12,303 nt of DNA from Solirubrobacteraceae bacterium (GCA_030149625.1 JASLHP010000323.1:1-12303); one strand, 5' to 3'. Shown: positions 1 to 7,100, counted from the stretch's first letter. Numbers and translations: made by a program. The notes: a model not told the origin generated them from the letters alone.

Positions 1-75
1 CTGGTGGACGCCGTTGACGTAGACCTCGTAGGGGCCGCGCACCTCGCGCGGCAGCCTCACCTTGGAGCTGGGCAT
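1..75 (-). CDS. Unrecognised protein, N-terminal 25 residues only (runs off left edge)
   Basis: Reading leftwards from an ATG at 75-73, the frame is open to the window edge and encodes 25 residues beginning MPSSKVRLPREVRGPYEVYV and continuing with an NGVHQ-type end. It starts 13 bp after the stop codon of the LOG-family gene on the same strand. The start is supported by a GATAAT hexamer at 82-87, six bases upstream, in the arrangement used by many genes in this window. The N-terminus is basic then mixed, with no signal peptide. I do not recognise a named family from these residues. The rest of the gene lies outside the window, so no function is proposed. Confidence 0.55.
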   Translation of the reverse strand, partial: MPSSKVRLPREVRGPYEVYVNGVHQ

Positions 76-81
76 GCCCGG

Positions 82-87
82 ATTATC
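82..87 (-). promoter_or_regulatory. Candidate -10 element, leaderless start of the left-edge gene
   Basis: On the minus strand the hexamer GATAAT (5 of 6 matches to TATAAT) ends six bases before the ATG at 75, just past the LOG stop codon at 91-89. Transcription would begin at or next to the start codon. No convincing -35 was seen. The call rests on position and on the same pattern at other genes here. Confidence 0.4.
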
Positions 88-88
88 C

Positions 89-835
89 TCAGCGGCGGGC
101 GGGGTGGCCTTCGGCGAGCTGGCGGGCGTGTTCGCGCTCCACGATCTCGAGCACCGCCTCGGGCCTGCTGACGATCTGAAACAGCTCCATGTCGCTCTGC
201 TCGATCCGCTCGTCGGCCAGCGGGCGCTCGCGCAGCCAGGCCAGCAGTCCGTCCCACTCGCCGTCGCCGACGAGGATCACCGGCGTGTGGCGGATCGTCG
301 CGGTCTGGATCAGCGTCAGCACTTCGAACAGCTCGTCGAGCGTGCCGAAGCCGCCGGGGCAGACGACGAACGCGCTCGCGTAGCGCACGAACATCACCTT
401 GCGCGCGAAGAAGTGCCGGAAGCGCAGGCCGATGTCGAGGTACGCGTTCGGCGCCTGCTCGTGGGGAAGCTCGATGTTGCAGCCGATCGACAGCGCGCCC
501 ACGTCGCGCGCGCCGCGGTTGGCGGCCTCCATGACGCCGGGGCCGCCGCCGGTGATAACCGCGTAGCCCGCGCGTCCGAGGCAGGCGCCGACCTCGCGCG
601 CGAGCTCGTAGCTTGGGTGATCGGGCGGGGTGCGCGCCGAGCCGTACACCGTCACCGCGGGCCCGATCTCGGCGAGCGCGTCGAAGCCGTGCGCGAACTC
701 GGCAGCGATGTCGCGCACACGCGCGGAGTCGGCGGCGCGTATCTCCGCGGGCTCGTCGCCCAGCCACAGCAGCAGCTCCGCGTCGAGCGTCTGCCGCTCG
801 CCGTCGGGCGGCTCGGCGTGGTCGGGCGACGGCAC
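89..835 (-). CDS. LOG-family (TIGR00730) Rossmann-fold protein
   Basis: This 248-residue protein belongs to the LOG/TIGR00730 family. Characterised members are cytokinin-riboside 5'-monophosphate phosphoribohydrolases that release a base from a nucleotide; the physiological substrate in most bacteria is unknown. Visible family signatures are YGSAR at residues 64-68, GGGPGVMEAANRGA at about 96-109 and the nucleotide-binding PGGFGTLDE at 160-168, all complete. The first 55 or so residues are a charged extension before the Rossmann core. The start is taken as the GTG at 835-833, because the frame upstream continues open with no family similarity and because TACGCT at 842-847 sits six bases upstream. 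It is divergent from the metallopeptidase gene at 929 and is followed 13 bp later by the left-edge gene. It looks cytosolic. The family call is secure; the biochemical role is not. Confidence 0.92.
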   Translation of the reverse strand: MPSPDHAEPPDGERQTLDAELLLWLGDEPAEIRAADSARVRDIAAEFAHGFDALAEIGPAVTVYGSARTPPDHPSYELAREVGACLGRAGYAVITGGGPGVMEAANRGARDVGALSIGCNIELPHEQAPNAYLDIGLRFRHFFARKVMFVRYASAFVVCPGGFGTLDELFEVLTLIQTATIRHTPVILVGDGEWDGLLAWLRERPLADERIEQSDMELFQIVSRPEAVLEIVEREHARQLAEGHPARR

Positions 836-841
836 CCCGCA

Positions 842-847
842 AGCGTA
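842..847 (-). promoter_or_regulatory. Candidate -10 element of the LOG-family gene (leaderless)
   Basis: TACGCT on the minus strand fits the TANNNT consensus and lies six bases before the GTG start at 835. There is no Shine-Dalgarno sequence at usable spacing. The hexamer supports both the chosen start and a leaderless transcript. Confidence 0.4.
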
Positions 848-915
848 CGCGCTGCGCCCCAAGCCGATGTGACGTTTTACACGCCGCGGCTCGCGCGGCC
901 GCCCGGATGGGCGCG

Positions 916-921
916 TACCCT
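916..921 (+). promoter_or_regulatory. Candidate -10 element of the YgjP-like gene (leaderless)
   Basis: TACCCT fits TANNNT and is seven bases before the ATG at 929. It is the divergent counterpart of the element at 842-847, so one 93-bp intergenic region would carry both promoters. No purine-rich ribosome site precedes the ATG. Confidence 0.4.
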
Positions 922-928
922 CAAGCAG

Positions 929-1597
929 ATGCGCGACACGAGCGCCCCCGAGATCCCCTACACCGTCCGGCGCTCGTCCCGCGCGCGGCGCGTGCGCGTC
1001 AACGTTCACGCTCATACCGGCGTCGAGGTCGTGCTGCCGGCGCGTGCGCCCGAGCGCGCCGCCGCGGCCGCGATCAGCGAGCTGCGCCCGTGGATCGAGA
1101 GTCGCCTGCAGGAGGCGCAGCAGGTGCTCGCGCGGATCGCCGCTCGCGCCGGCACCGTGCCGTATCTCGACGACACGCTCGAGCTCGTGTCGCAGCCCGG
1201 ACGCCAGCGCGTGCACCGTGAGGGGGCACGATTGCTCGTACCCGACGGCAACCCGCGCCCAGCGATTGAGCGCTTCTACCGGCGCGCGGCGCGGTTGGAG
1301 ATAGCGCCGCGGCTCGACCGCGCGGCCGCGCTCGCCGGAACCCCCTACGCGGGTCTCGACATCCGCGCGCAGCGCACGCGCTGGGCGTCGTGCTCGGCCG
1401 CTGGGCACATGAGCTTCAACTGGCGCCTGCTGCTAGCGCCCGAGCGCGTGCTCGAATACGTCGTCTGGCATGAGGTCTGCCACCTGCAGATCCACGATCA
1501 CTCGGCTCGCTTCTGGGGTCTGTTGGAGCGCTACCGGCCTGGCTATCGCGAGGATCGCGCGTGGCTCAGACACCACGGCGCGACGCTCGTCCTGTAG
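929..1597 (+). CDS. YgjP/DUF45-type zinc metallopeptidase-like protein
   Basis: The 222-residue product matches the YgjP (DUF45, SprT-like) putative metal-dependent hydrolases. The zinc-binding HEVCH is at residues 181-185, followed by the conserved HSARFW segment with His191 as likely third ligand. The family block RTRWASCS with a following FNWRLLLAP is at 149-171. The N-terminal part (residues 10-40) is the usual beta-rich segment ahead of the catalytic helices. No signal peptide or membrane segment is seen, so it should be cytosolic. The frame is open far upstream (to 62), but that part is only the antisense of the LOG gene; ATG 929 with TACCCT seven bases before it is the sensible start. 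Substrates of this family are not established. It converges with gltA. Confidence 0.88.
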   Translation: MRDTSAPEIPYTVRRSSRARRVRVNVHAHTGVEVVLPARAPERAAAAAISELRPWIESRLQEAQQVLARIAARAGTVPYLDDTLELVSQPGRQRVHREGARLLVPDGNPRPAIERFYRRAARLEIAPRLDRAAALAGTPYAGLDIRAQRTRWASCSAAGHMSFNWRLLLAPERVLEYVVWHEVCHLQIHDHSARFWGLLERYRPGYREDRAWLRHHGATLVL

Positions 1598-1650
1598 CAG
1601 CCGCTCCTAGCGCCGTGCTGGCCAAGCCGGGCAAGGACGCAGAGAGCGCG

Positions 1651-1665
1651 GCGTGCTTCGCACGC
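1651..1665. terminator. Hairpin between convergent genes, possible bidirectional terminator
   Basis: GCGTGC-TTC-GCACGC forms a perfect 6-bp stem with a three-base loop in the 111-bp gap between the stops at 1597 and 1709. There is no T-run on either side, so it is not a classical intrinsic terminator. Its placement between convergent genes is the main support. Confidence 0.3.
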
Positions 1666-1708
1666 GAGCGACCGAGGACGCCGCCCGGCGCCGCGCGCCA
1701 GCGCGTCG

Positions 1709-3070
1709 CTAGCGCTGCGCGATCGGCACGTAGTCCAGATCGCGCTCGCCCGTGTAGATCTGGCGCGGGCGAGCGATCTTCTGCTCCGAGTCGCCGACGA
1801 GCTCCTTCCACTGCGCGATCCAGCCGCTGGTGCGTCCGATCGCGAACATCACGGGGAACATCGCCACGGGCAGCCCGAGTGCCTCGTAGATCAGGCCCGA
1901 GTAGAAGTCGACGTTCGGGTACAGCTTGCGCGAGGTGAAGTACTCGTCGTCGAGCGCGCGCTTCTCGAGCTCGGTGGCGACCTCGAGCAGCGGACTCTTG
2001 CCGCGTACCTCGAAGACATCGTCGAGATATTTTCTGATGATCCGCGCGCGCGGATCGTAGTTCTTGTAGACGCGGTGCCCGAAGCCCATCAGCCGCTCGT
2101 CGCCGGCCTTGACGCCCTCGAGGAACGCCGGGATGTTCTCGACCTTCTCGATCCGCGCGAGCATCCGCAGCGCCTGCTCGTTGGCGCCACCGTGCAGCGG
2201 TCCGTACAGCGCCGCGACGCCGGCGGCGAGCGCCGAATACGGGTCGACCTGGGTCGAGCCGACCGAGCGCACGGCGCTCGTGGAGGCGTTCTGTTCGTGG
2301 TCGGCGTGCAGGATGAACAGCACGTCCAGCGCGCGTTCCAAGCGAGGATCGGGCTCGTATTTGAGCTCGGTCATCTTGTACATCATCCCGAGGAAGTTGC
2401 CCGCGTATTTGAGGTCGTTGTCGGGGTAGACGTAGGGCTGGCCCATGTTGTGACGGAACGCGAACGCCGCCAGCGTCGGCATCTTCGCGAGCAGCCGGAT
2501 GATCTGCATCGCGCGCACGCGCTCATCGTGGATCTTGTTGGCGTCCGGGTAGAAGGTCGAGAGCGCGCCGACGGACGCCACGAGCATGCCCATCGGGTTG
2601 GCGTCGTAGCGGAAGCCCTGCATGAAGTCCTTGACGTTCTCGTGCACGAACGTGTGGATCGTGATCTCGTCTATCCAGCCGGTCAGCTCCGTCTGTGTCG
2701 GGAGCCTGCCGTTGATCAGCAGGTAGGCGACCTCGAGGTAGGTCGAGTGCTCGCAGAGCTGCTCGATCGGGTAGCCGCGGTGCTGCAGGATGCCGGCGTC
2801 GCCGTCGATGTAGGTGATCGAGCTGCGGCACGACGCCGTGTTCATGTAGGCCGGGTCGTAGGACATCATCCCGAATTCGTCGTCGTCGACCTTGATCTGG
2901 CGCAGATCGCTCGCCCGCACCGTGCCGTCCTGGATCGGCAGCTCATAGCTGCGGCCGGTGCGGTTGTCGGTCACCGTCAGCGTCTGCGGCGCGGACGCCA
3001 CGCCATTGCCGGTCGCCTCGCCGTTGCCCCCGGTGGCGGTGTCCTCGATCGTTGAAGGCTCGCTGCTCAT
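1709..3070 (-). CDS. gltA: Citrate synthase (type II, GltA-like)
   Basis: This enzyme condenses acetyl-CoA and oxaloacetate to citrate at the entry to the TCA cycle. The 453-residue protein is complete and contains the full active site: His293 in GPLHGGANE, His332 in GFGHRVYKNYDPRA and Asp388 in YPNVDFYSG. The family segment LHADHEQNASTS is at 255-265. The N-terminal extension of about 30 residues is rich in Gly, Thr and Asn and precedes a domain (about residues 30-75) like the one found in large hexameric bacterial type II enzymes, which are often NADH-sensitive; that regulation is inferred. The ATG at 3070 is preceded by AGGAG with six-base spacing, in contrast to the leaderless pattern elsewhere. 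It converges with the YgjP-like gene. A 326-residue plus-strand frame over it is antisense shadow. Confidence 0.97.
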   Translation of the reverse strand: MSSEPSTIEDTATGGNGEATGNGVASAPQTLTVTDNRTGRSYELPIQDGTVRASDLRQIKVDDDEFGMMSYDPAYMNTASCRSSITYIDGDAGILQHRGYPIEQLCEHSTYLEVAYLLINGRLPTQTELTGWIDEITIHTFVHENVKDFMQGFRYDANPMGMLVASVGALSTFYPDANKIHDERVRAMQIIRLLAKMPTLAAFAFRHNMGQPYVYPDNDLKYAGNFLGMMYKMTELKYEPDPRLERALDVLFILHADHEQNASTSAVRSVGSTQVDPYSALAAGVAALYGPLHGGANEQALRMLARIEKVENIPAFLEGVKAGDERLMGFGHRVYKNYDPRARIIRKYLDDVFEVRGKSPLLEVATELEKRALDDEYFTSRKLYPNVDFYSGLIYEALGLPVAMFPVMFAIGRTSGWIAQWKELVGDSEQKIARPRQIYTGERDLDYVPIAQR

Positions 3071-3076
3071 GTGTCT

Positions 3077-3081
3077 CTCCT
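3077..3081 (-). promoter_or_regulatory. Shine-Dalgarno sequence of gltA
   Basis: AGGAG lies six bases before the ATG at 3070 on the minus strand. It is one of the few strong ribosome binding sites in the window and fixes the gltA start. Confidence 0.7.
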
Positions 3082-3110
3082 ATCCGCGGTTTTCGGATGC
3101 GCTACACACG

Positions 3111-3116
3111 ATTATG
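3111..3116 (-). promoter_or_regulatory. Candidate -10 element of gltA
   Basis: CATAAT (5 of 6 to TATAAT) on the minus strand would give a leader of about 33 bases carrying the AGGAG site. No recognisable -35 hexamer occurs 16-18 bases upstream. The rest of the 108-bp gap to the neighbouring gene shows nothing further that I can name. Confidence 0.35.
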
Positions 3117-3178
3117 AGCAACTGCGGACGCGCACCCACCCATGGCGGCGAATCCGTGACGGCGAGCGGATTTGCGAC

Positions 3179-3451
3179 TCAGCGATGAGGCTGGCGCTGG
3201 GCTGAGGCGAGCACGCGCACGCGCCGGGGAGCCGTGGGCGCGGGGTCACCGTGGGGGCCGCGCCTCGGCGCGCGCGGCGGTCGCGCGCGCGGGTGGTGCG
3301 GGTGCAGCGGCAGCGGATGCGGGCCGATGCCGCCGTCGAGACCGGGCTCGGACTCGGGAGTCTGGCGCACAGCCCAGCGCACGATCATGAACAACGCCAA
3401 GATCGGGATCTTCAAGATGACCATCAACCAGATGAAGGTCCAAGTCGTCAC
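3179..3451 (-). CDS. Small single-pass membrane protein with His/Pro/Arg-rich tail
   Basis: The 90-residue product has one strong hydrophobic segment at about residues 4-28 (TFIWLMVILKIPILALFMIV and following). A tail of roughly 60 residues is rich in Pro, His and Arg, with a run of PHPLPLHPHHP and a later RRGPHGDPAPTAP. The start is GTG at 3451-3449, with TACGAT (TANNNT) eight bases upstream and no clear ribosome site. The protein type, a membrane anchor with a basic Pro-rich cytoplasmic tail, resembles short hypothetical proteins I associate with this actinobacterial group, but no function is known to me. It lies on the same strand as the PfkB kinase, 43 bp downstream of that gene's stop, and probably has its own promoter. 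Being real rather than shadow is supported by the coherent membrane segment and promoter spacing. Confidence 0.65.
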   Translation of the reverse strand: MTTWTFIWLMVILKIPILALFMIVRWAVRQTPESEPGLDGGIGPHPLPLHPHHPRARPPRAPRRGPHGDPAPTAPRRVRVLASAQRQPHR

Positions 3452-3459
3452 TTCACCCG

Positions 3460-3465
3460 ATCGTA
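3460..3465 (-). promoter_or_regulatory. Candidate -10 element of the small membrane protein gene
   Basis: TACGAT on the minus strand (within GTATACGATC) is eight bases before the GTG start at 3451. It lies in the 43-bp gap after the kinase gene, which suggests separate, leaderless transcription. Confidence 0.35.
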
Positions 3466-3494
3466 TACCCGCTGACGGATCCGCACAAGCGTGT

Positions 3495-4475
3495 TCAGCC
3501 GCGCAGTTGCAGCGGTGTGCCGCTGAACTGCGTCATCGCGTGCAGCTCGTGGATGCGGGCCGCGACCTCCTCGCCGGTGAGGCGCTGCATGCGCTCGGTG
3601 CCGAACTCCTCGACGTTGAACGAAGCGAGCACCGTCGCGTGTGCCATCGCACGCCGCAACAGCGCATCGGAGAGCTCCTCATCGGGATGTGCCGCGATGT
3701 AGCCGACGAGGCCGCCCGCGAATGTGTCGCCGGCGCCGGTCGGGTCGATGACGGTCTCCAGCGGATATGCGGGCAGCGCGAAGAAGCGCTCGCGCGTGAT
3801 CAGCGCGGCGCCGTACTCGCCCTGCTTGGCGACGATCACGCTGGGGCCGCGTACGTCGGGCGGCGACGCGCCCGCGCTGGAGCTCGTCGCCGACCACGAG
3901 AGGATCTCACGCGCGGCTGTGACCAGGTTCGGCTTGCCCGTCAGCTGGCGCAGCTCGGCGTCGTTGAGGATCACGCAGTCGCACTGCTCGATCGCGGCCA
4001 CGAGCGAGTCGCGCGCGATGTCGATCCAGAGGTTCATCGAGTCGAGCGCGACGAAGCGCGCGTCCTGCATCTGGCCGCGAACCTGCAGCTGCAGGTCGGG
4101 CTGGATGTTCGCGAGGAACAGCACGTCGCTGGAGCGCGACGCCTGCGAGAGCTTTGGCGAGAAACCCTCGAACACCCCCAGCTGCGTGTCGAGCGTCTCG
4201 CGCGAGTTCAGATCCCAGCCGTACTCGCCGCGCCAGAAGAACGTCTTGCCGCCGGCGACGCGCTCGACGTCGGACACGTCGACGCCGCGGGCGCGCATGA
4301 CGTCCAGCTGCGGCTCGCCGAAGTCGTCGCCGACGGGACCCACGACGCGCACGTCGTCGAAGAACGAAGCCGCCAGCGAGAAATGCACGGCGGCGCCGCC
4401 GAGCATTCGCTCGCGCTCGCCGAACGGCGTCTTGACGGTGTCATAGGCGATCGATCCGACCACGGTGATGGGCAT
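3495..4475 (-). CDS. PfkB-family carbohydrate kinase
   Basis: The 326-residue protein is a ribokinase/PfkB-fold kinase that should transfer phosphate from ATP to a sugar or sugar-like hydroxyl; the substrate cannot be read from the sequence. The N-terminal substrate lobe has GGAAVHFSLAA at 26-36. The C-terminal signature DPTGAGDTFAGG at 244-255 contains the anion hole and the catalytic base Asp250. NDAEL at 171-175 is the usual strand-end motif. A Ser/Ala/Pro-rich stretch at about 194-209 looks like an insertion in the loop before the strand SVIVAKQGEYG. The ATG at 4475 is chosen because the frame upstream is low-complexity Arg/Gly-rich sequence and because TAAGGT sits eight bases before it. 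It is divergent from the quinone oxidoreductase. Confidence 0.93.
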   Translation of the reverse strand: MPITVVGSIAYDTVKTPFGERERMLGGAAVHFSLAASFFDDVRVVGPVGDDFGEPQLDVMRARGVDVSDVERVAGGKTFFWRGEYGWDLNSRETLDTQLGVFEGFSPKLSQASRSSDVLFLANIQPDLQLQVRGQMQDARFVALDSMNLWIDIARDSLVAAIEQCDCVILNDAELRQLTGKPNLVTAAREILSWSATSSSAGASPPDVRGPSVIVAKQGEYGAALITRERFFALPAYPLETVIDPTGAGDTFAGGLVGYIAAHPDEELSDALLRRAMAHATVLASFNVEEFGTERMQRLTGEEVAARIHELHAMTQFSGTPLQLRG

Positions 4476-4483
4476 GGGCGCGC

Positions 4484-4489
4484 ACCTTA
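4484..4489 (-). promoter_or_regulatory. Candidate -10 element of the PfkB kinase gene
   Basis: TAAGGT on the minus strand fits TANNNT and ends eight bases before the ATG at 4475. Its AAGG could also act as a weak ribosome site at 10-11 bases, so the two readings compete. Confidence 0.35.
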
Positions 4490-4549
4490 GAGCACGCCGT
4501 CCGTCGCCGGCTTGCACGACGGCACGCTGCGGCGGCCGGGTAGGCCAGG

Positions 4550-4601
4550 GCGGGCCGCGCTCGCCACCGCGCGACGTGCCGCGGCGGGCCGCGCTCGCCA
4601 C
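4550..4601. repeat. 18-bp direct repeat, two copies, in the kinase/oxidoreductase divergent region
   Basis: GCGGGCCGCGCTCGCCAC occurs exactly at 4550-4567 and again at 4584-4601, a period of 34 bp. The second copy ends five bases before the candidate -10 of the oxidoreductase (4607). A repeated site next to a promoter could be a tandem operator, but at this GC content a chance duplication is also possible. The remainder of the 145-bp divergent gap shows nothing else. Confidence 0.6.
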
Positions 4602-4606
4602 TCCGC

Positions 4607-4612
4607 TAGCCT
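4607..4612 (+). promoter_or_regulatory. Candidate -10 element of the quinone oxidoreductase gene
   Basis: TAGCCT (TANNNT) ends eight bases before the ATG at 4621. There is no Shine-Dalgarno sequence between them. The element supports ATG 4621 over the longer upstream open frame. Confidence 0.35.
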
Positions 4613-4620
4613 CGACGCCG

Positions 4621-5574
4621 ATGCGCGCGATTCAGATGACCGAGTTCGGAGGCCCCGAGGTGCTTGAGCTGGCGGAGCTGCCGATGCCCGAGCCGGGGCC
4701 GGGGGAGACGCTGATCAAGGTCACGCGCGCCGGCCTGAACTTCGCCGACACGCACACGCGCACGAACTCCTATGTGCAGAAGGCGACGCTGCCGCTGATT
4801 CCCGGCGGCGAGGTGGCGGGGGTGCGCGAGGACACGGGCGAGCGCGTCGTCGCGCTGGTCGGCAGCGGCGGCTACGCCGAGTACGCGATCGCGCCGAGCG
4901 ACCGCGTGTTCCCGATCCCGGGCGCTCTCGACGACGGCACCGCGCTCGCGCTGATCATTCAGGGCACGACCGCCTGGCATATGTACCGCACCGCCGCGCA
5001 CGTCGCCGCCGGCGAGAGCGTCGTCGTCCACAGCGCCGCCGGGGGGGTCGGCTCGATCGCCGCGCAGCTCGGCCACGCGTTCGGGGCCGGCCGCGTGATC
5101 GCGACAGCCTCGAGCGAGGAGAAGCGCGCGCTCGCGCTGGAGCTCGGCGCCGACGCCGCGATTGACCCGGCCGCCGAGGGCCTCCCCGAGCGGCTCGTCG
5201 AGGCCAACGGCGGGCGCGAGGTGGATGTCGTCTTCGACATGTCGGGGGGCGCGGTGTTCGACGCCTCCTACAGGGCGCTCGCGCCGTTCGGGCGGATCGT
5301 CGTGTGCGGGATCGCGACAAGCGAGCCCAACGAGGTGCGCACCGGCTCACTGCTGCGCCACTCGCGCGCGGTCGTCGGCTTCTACATCTTCCACTGCCTG
5401 GAGCGCCCCGGGATGTTCGCCGAAGCGCTCGCCGACCTGTTCGCGCGCGCCGCCGCCGGTGAGCTGCGGGCGGTGGTCGGGCACACGTATCCGCTGTCGC
5501 AGGCGGCCCAGGCGCAGATCGACCTGCGCGCGCGCAGGACCACCGGCAAGCTGCTGCTCGACCCGGCCGCCTAA
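4621..5574 (+). CDS. NADPH:quinone oxidoreductase-like protein (zinc-free MDR family)
   Basis: The 317-residue protein is a medium-chain dehydrogenase/reductase of the quinone oxidoreductase type, expected to transfer hydride from NADPH to a quinone or an activated alkene. The N-terminal GroES-like domain (about 1-115) contains RAGLNFADTHTR at 36-47, and none of the structural zinc cysteines of alcohol dehydrogenases is present. The Rossmann domain carries the cofactor motif SAAGGVGSIAAQ at 138-149. The C-terminal GKLLLDP at 309-315 is the usual family ending. The frame is open further upstream, but that sequence is Arg/Pro-rich and unlike the family, so ATG 4621 is used. The DEAD-box helicase gene starts five bases after the stop, so the two are probably co-transcribed, though no functional link is obvious. 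Confidence 0.92.
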   Translation: MRAIQMTEFGGPEVLELAELPMPEPGPGETLIKVTRAGLNFADTHTRTNSYVQKATLPLIPGGEVAGVREDTGERVVALVGSGGYAEYAIAPSDRVFPIPGALDDGTALALIIQGTTAWHMYRTAAHVAAGESVVVHSAAGGVGSIAAQLGHAFGAGRVIATASSEEKRALALELGADAAIDPAAEGLPERLVEANGGREVDVVFDMSGGAVFDASYRALAPFGRIVVCGIATSEPNEVRTGSLLRHSRAVVGFYIFHCLERPGMFAEALADLFARAAAGELRAVVGHTYPLSQAAQAQIDLRARRTTGKLLLDPAA

Positions 5575-5579
5575 GCTCC

Positions 5580-7055
5580 ATGTCTACCGTCATGGCCACC
5601 AAGTCATTCGCCGACCTCGGACTGTCCGAGTCAACACTGCAAGCGCTGCGCGACGTCGGCTACGAGTCACCCAGCCCGATCCAGGAACAGGCGATCCCGG
5701 CGCTGCTGGAGGGCCGCGACGTGATCGGCCAGGCACAGACGGGGACCGGCAAGACGGCCGCGTTCGGGCTGCCGATCATGGAGTACATCGACCCGACCGA
5801 GAAGACCGTGCAGGCGCTCGTGCTGACGCCGACCCGCGAGCTGTGCATCCAGGTCACGCAGGCGCTGCGCACGTACGGAGCGCACGGCGGCATCGACGTC
5901 GTCGCGGTGTTCGGCGGCGCTCCGATCCGCACCCAGCAGGCGCAGCTGCGCGCCGGCGGGCATGTCGTCGTCGGGACCGTCGGGCGCGTGCTCGACCTGA
6001 TCTCGCGCCACTCGCTGGTGCTGCACGACTGCCGCTTCCTGGTGCTCGACGAGGCCGATGAGATGCTCGACCTGGGCTTCCTCGAGGACGTCGAGAAGAT
6101 CCTCTCGCTGACCCCCTCGAGCCGTCAGACGGCGCTGTTCTCGGCGACGATGCCGCCGCCGATCCGCACGCTCGCCGACCGCTACATGTACGACCCCGAG
6201 ATCATCCAGGTAGAGGCGCAGACGCTGACGATCGACACCGTCGCGCAGTTCCAGCTGCCGGTCGAGACGAAGGCCAAGCCCGACAAGCTCGTCGAGGTGC
6301 TGAAGGCCGAGATGAGCTCCAAGAGCGAAGCGGAAGGACAGCAGGCGATCGTGTTCGTGCGCACGAAGATCCGCTGCGACCAGCTGTTCCGCACGCTGCG
6401 CGACCGCGGCATGAACGTGCGTGCGCTGCACGGCGACATGTCCCAGGGCTCGCGCGACGGCGTGATGCTCGCGTTCAAGGGCGGCCGCGTGCCGATCCTC
6501 GTCGCCACCGACGTCGCCGCGCGCGGCCTCGACATCTCGACGGTCACGCTGGTCGTCAACTACGACGTGCCGACGAGCCCCGACACGTACGTGCACCGCA
6601 TCGGGCGCACCGGGCGCGTCGGGCGCTCCGGCCGTGCGATCACGTTCGTCGAGGACCGCCAGAAGCGCGAGCTGGAGGCGATCGAAAAGCACATCGGCAC
6701 CTCCATCGCGCAGTGGCAGCAGGGCGCCGAGGCGGCGCCGACACCGGTGCGGGAGCGTCCCCGCAGGCACTCCAAGCCGCGTATCTCCCGGCGCGACGAG
6801 CAGGAGCCCTACGCCAAGCTCGTGCTCGGCGGCGGGCGCGCCGCGGGATTGAGCGTCGCGGACATCGTCGCCGCGGTGACCTCCGCGGCTGGTCTCGACG
6901 GCGAGGCAGTGCGCGACGTGCTCGTGCTCGAGCGCTTCTCGTTCCTGTCCGTGCCCGAGTCTGACGCCGACCGCGTGATCGACGCGCTGAGCGGCCGTCC
7001 GATCGCGGACGGGTCCTCCGCGGCGCTCAGTCTCGAGCGCGTCCGGGCGTGTTGA
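5580..7055 (+). CDS. DEAD-box ATP-dependent RNA helicase with DbpA-like RNA-binding domain
   Basis: This 491-residue RNA helicase would unwind or remodel RNA duplexes, typically in ribosome assembly, mRNA decay or cold adaptation. Visible motifs are the Q motif region (FADLGLSESTL with PSPIQEQAIP, 10-40), Walker A AQTGTGKT (52-59), PTRELCIQV (84-92), DEAD at 157-160, SAT at 188-190, IVFVRTK at 257-263, ATDVAARGLDI (309-319) and HRIGRTGRVGRSG (339-351). A basic linker at about 388-406 leads to a C-terminal DbpA/CsdA-type RNA-binding domain (about 410-490, YAKLVLGGGRAAGLS onward). Motif Ib reads TVGR (133-136) where TPGR is usual. The start is uncertain: ATG 5580 or, four codons in, ATG 5592; neither has a ribosome site, consistent with coupling to the oxidoreductase gene that ends at 5574. 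Confidence 0.95.
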   Translation: MSTVMATKSFADLGLSESTLQALRDVGYESPSPIQEQAIPALLEGRDVIGQAQTGTGKTAAFGLPIMEYIDPTEKTVQALVLTPTRELCIQVTQALRTYGAHGGIDVVAVFGGAPIRTQQAQLRAGGHVVVGTVGRVLDLISRHSLVLHDCRFLVLDEADEMLDLGFLEDVEKILSLTPSSRQTALFSATMPPPIRTLADRYMYDPEIIQVEAQTLTIDTVAQFQLPVETKAKPDKLVEVLKAEMSSKSEAEGQQAIVFVRTKIRCDQLFRTLRDRGMNVRALHGDMSQGSRDGVMLAFKGGRVPILVATDVAARGLDISTVTLVVNYDVPTSPDTYVHRIGRTGRVGRSGRAITFVEDRQKRELEAIEKHIGTSIAQWQQGAEAAPTPVRERPRRHSKPRISRRDEQEPYAKLVLGGGRAAGLSVADIVAAVTSAAGLDGEAVRDVLVLERFSFLSVPESDADRVIDALSGRPIADGSSAALSLERVRAC

Positions 7056-7100
7056 CGCGCACGCGTGTTAGGTGTAGCCGTCCGTGCGCCGCGGCCTGAC

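Noticed and set aside
62..928. Long plus-strand frame continuous with the YgjP-like gene
   Set aside because: It is the antisense of the LOG-family gene, Arg/Ala/Val-rich and without family similarity; the true gene starts at ATG 929.
1615..1670. Possible riboswitch-like sequence (GGCAAGGACGCAGAGAG) between convergent genes
   Set aside because: It superficially recalls the c-di-GMP-I core but lacks the paired elements and has no downstream gene in the right orientation.
2075..3055. 326-codon plus-strand frame over citrate synthase
   Set aside because: Antisense shadow produced by high-GC codon bias of gltA; composition is Val/Arg/Ala/His-rich and shows no motif.
5667..6770. 367-codon minus-strand frame over the DEAD-box helicase
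   Set aside because: Antisense shadow; the plus-strand frame has every helicase motif in order.
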